64,000 bases of DNA, taken from Gyrodactylus bullatarudis. Taxonomy: Eukaryota; Platyhelminthes; Monogenea; Gyrodactylidea; Gyrodactylidae. The notes under the pieces were generated by a model. That model was not told the origin of the DNA. It was given only the letters and a program-made list of their open reading frames with translations, and ran no database searches. This document shows, one piece after another, positions 1 through 11,400 of this stretch. The stretch covers positions 305,327 through 369,326 of the forward strand of contig SSNU01000064.1 of the NCBI GenBank assembly GCA_012064415.1, read 5' to 3'. Made by a program: the position numbers and the translations under genes. Positions within the stretch are counted from its first letter, which is position 1. Every line of letters starts with the position of its first letter.

Positions 1-1911
1 TGAAGAAGGCGTGTGAAGACAATCACCGTCGAAACGTTTGGATGACCATGGCTGAGAATTCCAATATTGACCTAAGTTTTAATAAATTTTATTATAAAAC
101 TAATTTTAGATCATTTTTCTCTGATTCTAACATGAAAAATCTTTTGGTTGAGTTACAATGTTAATTTTTATTATTGGATGTATTTTCATGTTCAGAAAAA
201 AAGTCAAAAATTTAATCCATAGTTTTATTCAAATTTTATTCTGACAATTTGTTAGTGAAAATGTGAAATTATTTTTTTTCTTAGAACAATCCAGATGGGG
301 TTCAGTACAAGATTTGTGATAGAAAGTTTCTAGAAGACTTTCTCGATGGGGAATTCGATGACGTCACATTTGAAGGAATATTTTATCCAGGTAAATATAA
401 ATAAATAAATTGTAAAATATAAAGCTAATTGGTATCAAGATGGGAATCTATGATTTTTACAGAAAACTCGATTTTTTCATCACGAATTCGAATTTGTTAG
501 AGAATTTTTTGGAATCCTACTCATTATTTTTATATGGTCATTTTTCAAATTCCGATTTGGGTCCAAAATCCCATTTTTTCGAATTTGGAGCTGAAAATTT
601 TCATTGATTTGATAGTGGGAGTGTGGAGTTGAATTAATTTTCATGACTAATCTTGATCCTGAAAAAACTCTTTTGATCTCCCTCCCACTTTCAAATCAAT
701 AAACATTTTCAGCTCAAAGTTTGAAAAATTAGGATTTTGGCGCCAAAAATGACCATATTTTTCATAAAAATTATTTTTTTCTTCAAATGGTGAAAGTCGG
801 AAACATGATTAAGATACCAAAATAAATTTTTAACAAATTCGAAATCGTGAAGAAAAAATCGAGTTTTCTGTAAAAATCATAGATTCCCAACTTCATACCA
901 ATTAACTTTATACCGAAAAGAAAATTTCAGATGACTATTAAACCTTATCTAAAGAATCAAACAACTTCTTATTTTTATGAAGACATGATTTTTGGAGTAT
1001 CTGTACAGAATATTTCTCTAAAAGGAAATATTTTTATATCTAAGATCTAGTGGAACACAAAGAGAAGGAACACATTTTTAATATTTTGAATATAATTTCT
1101 GGATAAGAGGGCTAAATGAAGCTTTGATTTTTAGTAAAACAAATATTAATGAACTTTTTTTTAAGACCAAGGAAATTCATTCGGAAATGTCCTGTTCTAC
1201 CACAATGAGTTAACTTTGACAATATTCGAAATATTCACATACTCTCTTGTTGACTGGCTCGGCCAAAATGTTATTCTTGATGGATTAGTAACTTGGCTAG
1301 TTTCAGTGGTAAGTTGAAAAATACTATAAGGATACTATTAGTCCTTCGTTAGTCAGAAAAACAGGTATTTTTCAATGAAATTAGCCCATAAGTGGTTAGA
1401 ATTAAATAAAAATTCAATCATAAAATCAAGCATCGCCTTTCTTCAACAATGTTTAATAGCATAGCCTCAGTTAAAAACGAATTATTTACCCATCTTAAGT
1501 AACACAATTAGGACATTTGCTGAACTTCAAAACTCAAGCTTTGTTGACTTTTGCAGATTTTAAGTGATTGAATACTGATTTAGGATCAATAGATCGTCTC
1601 TTTTTTGGGAAATTGAAAGGAAATTATTACGAGGATGTGTTTTTTTTAATTTTTGGAGGTTAAAATGTGATAAAAGTTCCAATTTGGAAATTCAAGAAAC
1701 TGCCAAATTTTCTCGTAAATTTTTAAAAACTTTTTATTCCTTTGTCACTCTTGTCTATCTGACTATCGAGAGATGAAATAACTGTAGCTTTATTATTAAA
1801 CTTTACAAAAATTAATTTGTATTTTCTTAGATAATTTCGACGATCAGAGGAGATGTTGGAAAGAAGAATCTTTCAACTAGGACACTTGTCAGTGAACGAT
1901 TTCTCATCTAA
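1..1911 (+). CDS. TMEM67: Meckelin (TMEM67/MKS3), C-terminal four exons, 5' end outside the window
   Basis: Meckelin is a multi-pass membrane protein of the ciliary transition zone (MKS module). Exons read as 1-75, 295-390, 1166-1308 and 1831-1911; all junctions are GT-AG and phases match. The protein ends with SFGNVLFYHNE, then hydrophobic helices around LVDWLGQNVIL and VTWLVSVIIS, then GKKNLSTRTLVSERFLI and a stop. This matches the family C-terminus (human ends GQKNLASKTLVDQRFLI, from memory), including the FLI terminus. Upstream, ICDRKFLEDFLDGEF aligns with the family segment just before the last membrane helices. The first exon (KKACEDNHRRN...) is less conserved, and it has two extra copies at 11.8-12.1 kb. 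The intron of about 775 nt between exons 2 and 3 holds a fold-back element. Identification is firm; the N-terminal domains lie outside the window. Confidence 0.88.
425..905. repeat. Palindromic fold-back element, copy 1
   Basis: The two ends are inverted copies. The left end has TAAAGCTAATTGGTAT then GGGAATCTATGATTTTTACA; the right end is its reverse complement and runs out in TTAACTTTATA. The inner halves also pair, meeting near a central GATCCTGAAAAA block. No coding capacity is visible. It lies in the meckelin intron. At least a dozen full or partial relatives occur in the window. Confidence 0.8.
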
Positions 1912-2327
1912 AAGGAATACATTTGTCATACAATGAATAATAACGATAATAAATTTTTCATAAATATGATTTTATTCTCTTTACCACTGTTATAAGTAGG
2001 GAAAAATTCAGACGTAATTTATCATAGCTTATTTAGAGTAGGAAAAGTATGAAAATTTCAAGACATTTACAACGAAGAATCTACAAATAAAGATGCCCTT
2101 TTTCCTAAAACCAGTATTGTATTGCATATATTCTCGTCGACCAATGAGATTTGGGGGAATTATTGAACAAAATCTCATTGGTTAAATAATCTTTTTACAT
2201 CTATAATATGGTTATTATATGATTATTACATAGACTATAGCTTTGGTTCTAGCCAAGTTCTAGCCTAGCTATGAACTATTTTCACAGGGTAAAATCTGTT
2301 TAAGTATTGAGAAAATCGAGGATAAAA
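1912..2327. other. Short intergenic gap between meckelin and the Slo1-like gene
   Basis: About 400 AT-rich bases. They should contain the meckelin 3' UTR and poly(A) signal and the upstream region or 5' UTR of the channel gene. A small inverted repeat with CCAATGAGATTT arms lies at about 2139-2188. No exon is seen. Both genes point the same way. Confidence 0.5.
2139..2188. repeat. Short inverted repeat upstream of the Slo1-like gene
   Basis: ACCAATGAGATTT and its reverse complement AAATCTCATTGGT are separated by about 20 bases, which could form a hairpin with a stem of about 13 bp. Each arm contains a CCAAT pentamer, one per strand. It sits about 140-190 bases before the channel ATG, so a regulatory role is possible but unproven. 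Confidence 0.3.
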
Positions 2328-5300
2328 ATGACGGAAAAACTGGCAGTGAAAGCCCTAAATATGACCACGGGACAAGACCCCTGCGAAAATATAAGATATG
2401 CCCCAAAATTCCTCTTGTCCATCATTGGAACCTATTTTGGTGGCATTGTTTTCATCCTGTTGATTAGGATTATCAAAAAGATTTTGTTCAAAATCCATCG
2501 TCATAACCGGGCAAAGGAAATAATGCGTGACAAGATAAAGGCGGAATCGACAATCATGAAACGTAGTGCAACTCAGGACACACTGATGAGCATGAACTCA
2601 ATTGATGACAATATTATCACAGTGCCCACAAAGAATCTAGGCTTCTTCTACACCTGTACACGGTGTATCGGAAATACATATATATTTTTACATCGTTGGT
2701 CGATAAAAATACTCAGCTATCAATCGATTCACGGCCAGCTGTTTATACATTTGACTTTTGTCTTTAGTATAATTTCCTATCTGATCTATGCTGTGGAAGA
2801 GATTCGCCGGGGTGATCGTTTGGAAAAATGTGCTAGATCTGGGCGTTATACTCGCTTAATGGATTTTATTTTCCATCTCTTCTTCACGCTGCATTTCCTT
2901 CTGAGATGGACAGCCGCAAACAATTCCTTGACGTTTTGGTTTGATGGCTTAACAGCTGTCGATTGTTGCACAATACCTCCAGCAATATTTGGCTACTTTT
3001 GGGATCATTCATGGTCTGGTCTGAGATTTCTCAGAATCTTCAGACTCATCAACCTGGCCGAGGTTGGGCACAATCTATCGGTGATAAAAACAGTGCAAAC
3101 CTTGAAGTTAGTCAGAATGATAACACTGTTTATCGCAATTTGGCTTTCAGGGGCTGGATTCTTCCACCTCTTGGAAAATACTGGAGATCCATGGCATGAT
3201 TATTCAAATAAGGAGTCTGTTTCATATATTGATAGTTTGTATTTTACCATGGTTACCCTATCGACTGTTGGCTACGGAGATTTAACACCTCATACAGATA
3301 TGGGAAAGTTTTTCATTCTCTTTTTCATTCTGTTTGCATTAGCAAACTTTGCCAAGGCAGTCCCTGAAATTGCAGGCCTAGTAAATTTACTAAACAAGTA
3401 TTCAGGGGTCTATGAAAAAGAACACGATAGACCTCACGTAGTTGTCTGCGGGGATGTTACAACAGATTCTGTGAAACACTTTCTCGACGACTTTCTTCAC
3501 AAGGACAGAAATAACTCTGATGTAGAAGTCGTCTTTATTAATCGAAGGAAGCCCGACATTCAATTGGGAAGTCTCCTCAAGAGGAATTTTGTTCGTGTCA
3601 AATACTTTCAAGGGACTGTCATGAGTCATGTGGACCTGGAGAGAGTTAAAATTACAGAGGCCGATGCATGTCTTGTCCTGGCTGATGCTAGGAGCAAAAA
3701 TGAAGACGAAGAAGATGCCGCTAACATTATGAGAGTTATAGCTGTCAAAAACTATTGCCCAAAAGTTAGAATTATTGTCCAGCTTTTACATTACAATAAT
3801 AAAGTAAGTGTCTTTTATTTCATCCTTTTGTGGATAAAATAATTATGATGTTGAACGAAGGAACTACTGAACAAAGTTATATGATCGATATTTTAATCAT
3901 GTAATGGTAACTAAGAACACCATTAGAGGGGAAAAAGAAAGCATTGAGAAGCTCTGATAAGAGTAAATGCGAAGTTTTGATACATAAATTATTCAAGAAA
4001 TTCTCTATCCAGAGTGTATACTCATTATTATTAGATAGAAGGAACAAAAAACATGTGTTAATAATATATTAGATTTGATCACTGATGAATTATTATTTTA
4101 TCCCTAGGCCTTTCTATTGAACATACCGAGCTGGAATTGGAATGAGGGTGATGAAATAATTTGCTTCAGTGAACTCAAACTTGGATTTCTTGCCCAGAGT
4201 TGTAATGCTCTTGGGTTCTCCACTTTACTGACAAACCTTTTTTCAATGCGTTCCTTACATGGTGCTAATGAGGCCGCAATGGCTGTAGTTGACATGGAGA
4301 ATAAGAGCAAGCCTGATGCTATAAAAAATGCAAACTTTAAAGATAACCAAACACTATCAACTCCGGAAAAGAGCATTTTGAGTAGTGATGAGAAACAAAA
4401 GAATACAAAAAAGATGGGCTTGATAAAACAAAAGTCAATTGAGATCAATTCTCAACTCAATAAGCTAGAGACAGCCCTGTTTGACTCAACAAAGAGTGAA
4501 GATAATTTGGTCGCTGACACTGAATGGCTTCATGAATATCTCCGTGGTGTCTCAATGGAAATTTATTCCGGCAAATTTTCATCAGCCTTTTGTGGTCTAA
4601 CTTTTAATGAAGCTGCTGTCATTTGCAAGACTAAACTTGATCTTATTCTCGTAGCTGTTGTTGCTAAGATTTCTCATGAAAATATCGACAAAGATCAAAT
4701 TCTTGGAGCGTCTGAGCTTCGAAGTCCTGATGAAGATGATGATTTACAAGGGTATAGTTACTACCTTGCGATAAGTCCATTGGCAGATACCGAATCGACA
4801 ATTAAATATGAGACTAGAGGGTTTTTCATTTGTGACTCACAAGAAGTAGCGAGCCGGGCTTTGAACTATTGCACCAAATGTCATGAAACTGTCTCTAGTC
4901 CAGACTTAATTACTGCCTGCAGGTGTTTCTCACGATCGTCTGGATGGAGGAAAAAACTTGCTCGCCTAAAGGAAATTAAGAAGCCAGTTCATATGACCTC
5001 AATTGTTGAGGAAGAGGCTGAAGTTGGCGAGGAGAAAGTTTCTTTTATGCCTCAGATCTCTGAAAGCCATCAGATAATGGGACAGGATTTAAGATTTGAC
5101 ATGACAGGTATGCTTTTGTACACTTTGAAATTTATAAAAAAGTATCTCATGGATTACTAATCTTTTAGGCATGTATCATTGGTGTCCGACCAAGACATTT
5201 GACGAGGTTCTCGTTCGTAGCACTCGTCATCCCTACAAACTTCAAGAATTCGCCTCAGATGTTCTACATAACCATATTGTCTTGTGTATTATTTCAGACA

Positions 5301-6460
5301 ATGAGAGCCCATTGTTGGGTCTTCGCTCATTCATTATGCCACTTAGGTCGAGTAATTTGCACACTAGCCAATTGAAGCCGATAGTCCTTTTTGGTAATCA
5401 TGAATACTTGGCTAGAGAATGGCCGAGTATTAGTAATCTGCCAGAAGTTTACATTTTTGCTGGTAATCCTTCATCAAGGGTCGATTTAAGATCCATTCGA
5501 ATTCAGTTTTGTTCGATTTGTGTCATTGTCAATACGAGAATTGGATCAAAGTCAGATGATCCCTACATGATTGATAAAGAGGTGATTTTGTGTTCACTTA
5601 ATATAAAAGCAATGAAGTTTCCCTATCAAACTCTTAGAGGAGATTTTAAAATGTACAACTTACCAGTTAGAAAGACTGGTGCTGATATACCTTTGATCAC
5701 AGAGTTATGTAACGACGCAAACATTCATTATTTAGATCCTGATTTGAAGCATTTCAATATCAGTGATAATCCAGTATTCTTGTCGCCTCCCTTTGCAAAA
5801 GGTATTGCATTTACAACATCAGTTTTGGATGCCTTAGCGAGTACTGCTTATTTTGATCGGAACAATATGACACTGATACGGCATCTTGTTACAGGCGGGG
5901 TTACTCCAGCTCTCGACCTGGTTCTCGCTGAAGGTGATGATCTAGAAGAGAGTCAAATAGATCAGCACCACTTGAAGCAGAATCGGTGTAGGCCGAGAGT
6001 AGATCTGATACCTTTTACACATCCGAGTCTCAGCAAGATTACAGATAACAATACCAAAATCATGAAGTTTGAAGAACTCTTTATTGCATGTGCAAAAACG
6101 TTCAATATTTTATGCCTTGGTATCTATCGCTTAAATAAGAACAGTACATCTGATTCATGGTCAAAATCGAAGCTTCATGAATCGTCAACGAAAAAGAGAC
6201 GTTTGAGTACACTGGCCATACCAGTAGATCAAATGATACGAAGTCAATCGATCAAGATGAATAAACTATTGACTACTTCGACAGAAAGTGAAACATTTGA
6301 TCTTCCCACATCTCCAGTGACAACTAAACAAGAAGATGCCTCCTATATGAATCGTTATGTAATTACAAATCCTCCGAATGACTTTCTGGTGAAATCCTCA
6401 GATCTTATTTATGCATTGTGCCCGTTTGAATTTCACACAAAAATTAAAAAGCCTATTTAA
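2328..6460 (+). CDS. Slo1-family large-conductance (BK-type) potassium channel, three exons, calcium bowl degenerate
   Basis: Voltage-gated K+ channel of the plasma membrane with a cytosolic RCK gating ring. Exons 2328-3803, 4108-5107 and 5169-6460 give 1,255 aa. The in-frame TTG upstream was rejected in favour of ATG at 2328. Seen in order: S0 near residue 25; S1-S3; S4 LRFLRIFRLI with the three family arginines; selectivity filter TVGYGD at about 313-318; an RCK1 start with HVVVCGDV at about 370; the junction LHYNNK/AFLLNIPSWNW, a BK hallmark; a CTKCH heme-type motif near 747; and an RCK2 ending YVITNPPNDF. The calcium bowl region (about 1012-1026) reads LDPDLKHFNISDN rather than the family's run of aspartates. 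The gene has only two introns (304 and 61 nt), whereas vertebrate and fly Slo1 genes are highly split. It may be a divergent paralog rather than the main Slo1. Confidence 0.92.
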
Positions 6461-8447
6461 ATGAATTTGATTTTAAATTGTGCCAATGTTGACTTGATTT
6501 AATAATGTTATATGTATTTATATTGTTGTTATCAAATTTGATTTTTATTGTCACCCAATTGGATTGAAAAAAACTTCCTTTCATCTGTAATACAGAAACT
6601 GTATGTTGAATATTTATCAACCTTGTATGTTGTCCAAAGCCAATGAATTTTTCAAATAATTATTATGACTTCGAGTCAGCAAGCTCAAAATAATTATTTG
6701 ATTTTTTTCTTTCCATACTCAACTCTACTTATAGAGGTCATGTTTTGAAGTCAAAGTATAGTTGAACCTATCGTCAATAATACTGAGTTATCAGCTTGCA
6801 CTAAATTTATCGTTTTAATTAAGTCATTTTCACATTGAGCTTTTCATTTTAACCAATTGAAGCTGTATTAGAGACTATCCCAAAAGATTCCAAATTGCAT
6901 GGTAATAGGTTTACCCGAGTCTATTAGAAAGTCAATCTGGTTTATGATTCTGTTACTTTGTATAAATTTTATTGAAGGACTCGTAAGATAACTAGATGCA
7001 TTAGAAATTCATTGCATTTTTTATTGTATATCGCTAAAAATTTGAAACGACTGAAAAAATTCTGTGACATTCAATTTCAGAATTTCTCAACAAGAAGGAC
7101 TTGAAACGGAGATAATGTCCCTACGCTTTATTAAAACTGAATTAAGATCACTTTAAGTTAATAATTCTGCATTGAATTCATGTTTTGTGTAGTAAAAATC
7201 TGATTAGAAATTTTATAGCTTTTTTCCCATTTAAGAAACTTGATTTATTTTCCTGCATTAAAAACAATATTGAGAGTAGCAGTGGAAAGAAAATTTTGTA
7301 TTTTTAATCAAAGTAAGAGCTTTCAATATTTAAAATATTGAATTTTCCTTTGAGAATGTATAGTAGGCGGTAGATTGGCCAAATTATTAGTTGTAATTTC
7401 CCGTATTAATTTAAGGTCAAATCACTTGAGTTATACAGGTTATTACAAATACCGATCCGGTTCATTAAAATGGAATACAGTAGTTCTGAACCGTTTTAGC
7501 CTCACGATTGTAGACCCCAATGCAATCAATTTCTCGATTACTGTTTGCCTGAATTTCATTTATCAAGGAATACTATCATTGCGAACAACAATATCGATTC
7601 CCAAAATCCATGGAATCAGTACTGAATTTTTTATTAAGTAAGGGAAATACCTAAAGTGATTTTTACGAAAATTTTCTCTTTAGATTTTCAAAAATGTCAC
7701 TAGCAATAGTCAAAACGGAATGAAAAGTGTGAAAATAAAGGTTTCAAATTCTAGTTGACAAAATATTTTAAATGCTTCTTTGTTGATCTTGTGACCATTT
7801 TGGGTGATCGGATTTTAGGTTTTTATGAACTTGTAAATGAAAAGAATCCAGAACCTTTAAATTCTCTCTTGATATTTAATTTTTGGCTAAAGGTAAATCG
7901 AGTTGCATTATTCATTGGTATAGCTGATCATTTGATCTTTAACTGTTTCAAGAAATTTTGCATCTACTCATCAACCAACTGTATTAGCTTACATTCACAT
8001 TATTGCTTTGGATTATTTGTTGTATTTAGTTTATACCCGATCTATTTAACTTTGAAGAATCATCTTCTTCGATAATGAGAAGGATTTAGATAAACCTCCG
8101 TCTAGATTGAGCTTTTAATATGTAATGCTGATATTAATAATAAATCAATGCTCTGTCGTAATATATATTTGAGTACTTGTTAGAAATCTTTAAAAGTAAA
8201 TATTTTCTTCAAATCCAACTACATTAATGTGCTGTACAGTTACTAATCAAACTGATGATGTGTATTAGATCAGGTAGCGTATACACATTCTCTAAGAATT
8301 AAGTGATTTTGCTGATAGAGTAGAAAACATGCTTTGTTATTAAAACAAACTCATCTCCTTTTTCTTATCGAAAAGGTTATCTCTACTAACTTTTATACTC
8401 ACTCGCTATTTCTCGAGACTTAGATGGTATATTTGGTTAATCCAGCA
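6461..8447. other. Intergenic region between the channel and bestrophin A
   Basis: AT-rich sequence of about 2 kb with no exon I can support. Open stretches at 7375-7641 and 7755-8075 have no recognisable domain, have AT-driven composition and no consistent splice context. It must hold the channel 3' UTR and the bestrophin A promoter or 5' UTR. A possible 5'-UTR splice acceptor (TTAATCCAG) lies just before the bestrophin ATG. Confidence 0.4.
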
Positions 8448-11400
8448 ATGTCAATTTCATACCTCGAAGATATTTCTGATGGGAGAGGATTAATGATTTT
8501 CTTCAAATTACTAAAGAGGTACAGTGTATCTTGAATCATAATTTAAACCTTAAAAACAGGTGGAAAGGTAGTTTGTATAAGCTGGTCTGGTTCGATGCTC
8601 TCCTTTACATTTTCGTCTACTACATGATCAAATTGATGTACAAGTTCATTTTGAATGAGAATCAGAAAAAGTATCTTGAAGACTTTGCCTATTTCTGTAC
8701 TGTTATGAAGGAAAATATTCCGATTTCTTTCTTACTGGGCTTCTTTGTCACTGGAATTATAGCGAGATGGTTCGTGGTTTACCAAAAGATACCCTGGCTT
8801 AACAAGATTTCATTCAGCCTTTTGTCCTATCTAAGTGGAAAGGACCTTGAAATGACTCGATTATCGAGGATTACAATCGCAAGATATGTAAACTTGGCCT
8901 GGATATTGGCCATGAGACAGATAAGTGATCAAATTTCATCCAGATTTCAAATTAGTTCAAAAGAACAAAGACCCTCAAAATATGATGTACTAAGTGTAAG
9001 CTTTTCTTTATTCTTTTAGAAAATAAATTTCTCTATTCATCTTATTATTCAATGGAGTTAGGCAAAATGAGAAAAAATTTCAAGTCAACTGATATCTAGA
9101 ATTTTCCTTTCATATGGTGAATGTGGGCATAATGATTTAGATTCCAAAAAAATCCTGATCAAATTTGATTTCTTCATAAAAGAATTGAAAACTTTGTAAA
9201 AATCATAAATTTCTATCTTCATATTACAAAAATTTATTGAGAAACTTGGCTTAATAGCGACGTGGTGCGATAAAAAATCAAAGTTTCGCAGATACATAAA
9301 ATTAAGATTTTGAAAACAGTCATTGAACCAATTTTTTACCAAGATTCCAAATTGAAAATTTTGTAAAATGTTGAGAATAAGTTTATGATTAGATTGGCGT
9401 GCCTCAGACTCCAAATTACATTATAAGCCTTAGTTTGTAGTGTATGAAAGTAAAACCAAGTTTAGAGTACAGGTGATGAATTTACTGATTGAAAAATCTT
9501 GAGATATCCATTAACACGAGTTTTGATTGGGAGCTTATAATCAAAATAAGCCAAAATTCATTTTTTATCAGATAAACAAAGAATTTCCTACTTTAAATAA
9601 GCAAACTATTTTAACAAATAATTCAATCATTTCTAAAAGTTCTATTATGATCAGAATTAAAGTTAGATGAATAAATATGATTCCTTTACACCTACTCAAA
9701 ATTAGATTGATACTAATAAGCTCCTCGTCTTGTCACTGTTAATTTTTGGTTCTGCATCCGATATTTCTAAGATAACGTTCATCATCATGACTTATTTGAA
9801 TTACGTTATATAGAGAAACAAGATTGCAGTATGTTCGTTCGATAATATGAAATCAAAACTACTATCCATTATAGCCGGATGACTTTGATGAATTTCAGCC
9901 AGGCCTCTTCGAATCAAGGGAGAATGTGTTTCCGAAAACGCATTTTGATCTCAACAATTCAAGGCCAAGTTCGATCAGGAGTATTCTGGATAAAATAAAT
10001 CAAGATCAATGTTCGTTTATGCATAAATTACATTTCTTCTCATTTCCTTTTTGCTTAAAGTTTGGAAAATAATAAATAGGAAAAAATCTCGAAATGGAAA
10101 GAGAACAAGGAACGAATTAAGAAATTGTCATTAATTTGAAAATCTCATTCCTACTAGGGGATATTTTCAAGAGACTATAACAAGAAAATTGGCTTTAAAG
10201 GGGAAATATGTCAAAATTTAATCATGATACGATTTGAATTCTTAATTATAATTTTTATTGTTTTATTTTAACACTTGTTGTTAGGACTCGATTTTTGCTC
10301 GATAAACTATACCTAATTAATTAGATTTTTACAAAATTATAAATTTTTTCATCAGGAAATCGAATTTGATCGAGATTTTTTTGGAATCTAGATCGTAGGT
10401 TCCACTTTCAGGATCTGAATAAAAAAATTTTAAGAAATTTATGGCATATTTCAAATCTAGCAATGGCGCCAAATTCCCATTTTTTTGAACTTTGAGTCGA
10501 TAATTTTTGTTGATTTAAAATCGAGAGAATAATTAAAAGTTGACTTTTAGGATCACGAATAGACAAAGAAACCGATTATGACCATAAAATTTTCGATGGA
10601 CTCGCCAATTTCCAGGGGTCTTTAATCATCAAAATTTCATCGATTTTCAAGTAGTGAAAATGTTCAAAATTCACACGAAGATGGGCGGATTCTGAAAATC
10701 TGAATCAGTGTATTTGATTTCTTTAACTAATCGTGATCCTAAAAATCAACTTTTAATTATTCTCTCGATTTTAAATCAAAAAAAATTATCAACTCAAAGT
10801 TCAAAAAAATGGGAATTTGGCACCATTGCTAGATTTGAAATATGCCATAACTTTCTTAAAATTTGATTTTTTCAAATTTTTTTCTTCAGATCCTGAAAGT
10901 TGAACCTACGATCTAGATTCCAAAAAAATCTTGATCAAATTGGATTTCCTGATGAAAAAATTTATAATTTTGTGAAAATCAAATTCCCATCTTCTTATTA
11001 ATTAGCTTTATATTTAGAAAAGCTAACTGAAAAGGCTGATTCAAAGGCTGTTTCAATTTAAAAATTTGGATCCTAAATCAGATACACAGCTGTCAATAGG
11101 TTCTTTTGAATTTGAATTCATTCCATTGCTCTGCTTATGATACTAGTGTCACATCTTATCGGTTATCTCTGTACTAAAATTTCTAGAATTGGTTTTAAGT
11201 ATTAGAGATGAGTACTTGAGAGAGGAAATTGAATCAGAAAAATTATTTTCGAATGCAAATTTTTTTAATGAAAAAAGGACTTTATTTGTAGAGTTTAAAT
11301 AAAAGTTTTTTATCTAACGTTGATATTAATTCTCTCTAACGTCCATGAAACTCTACAGGGGATATACAATATGCAATAATGGTTTAGAAATTCTCAATTT

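Noticed and set aside
2307..2327. In-frame TTG upstream of the channel ATG as a start
   Set aside because: Eukaryotic gene with a good ATG at 2328; nothing supports a non-ATG start.
7375..8075. Two plus-strand open frames between the channel and bestrophin A
   Set aside because: No recognisable motif, low-complexity hydrophobic residues forced by AT bias, no transcript-like context.
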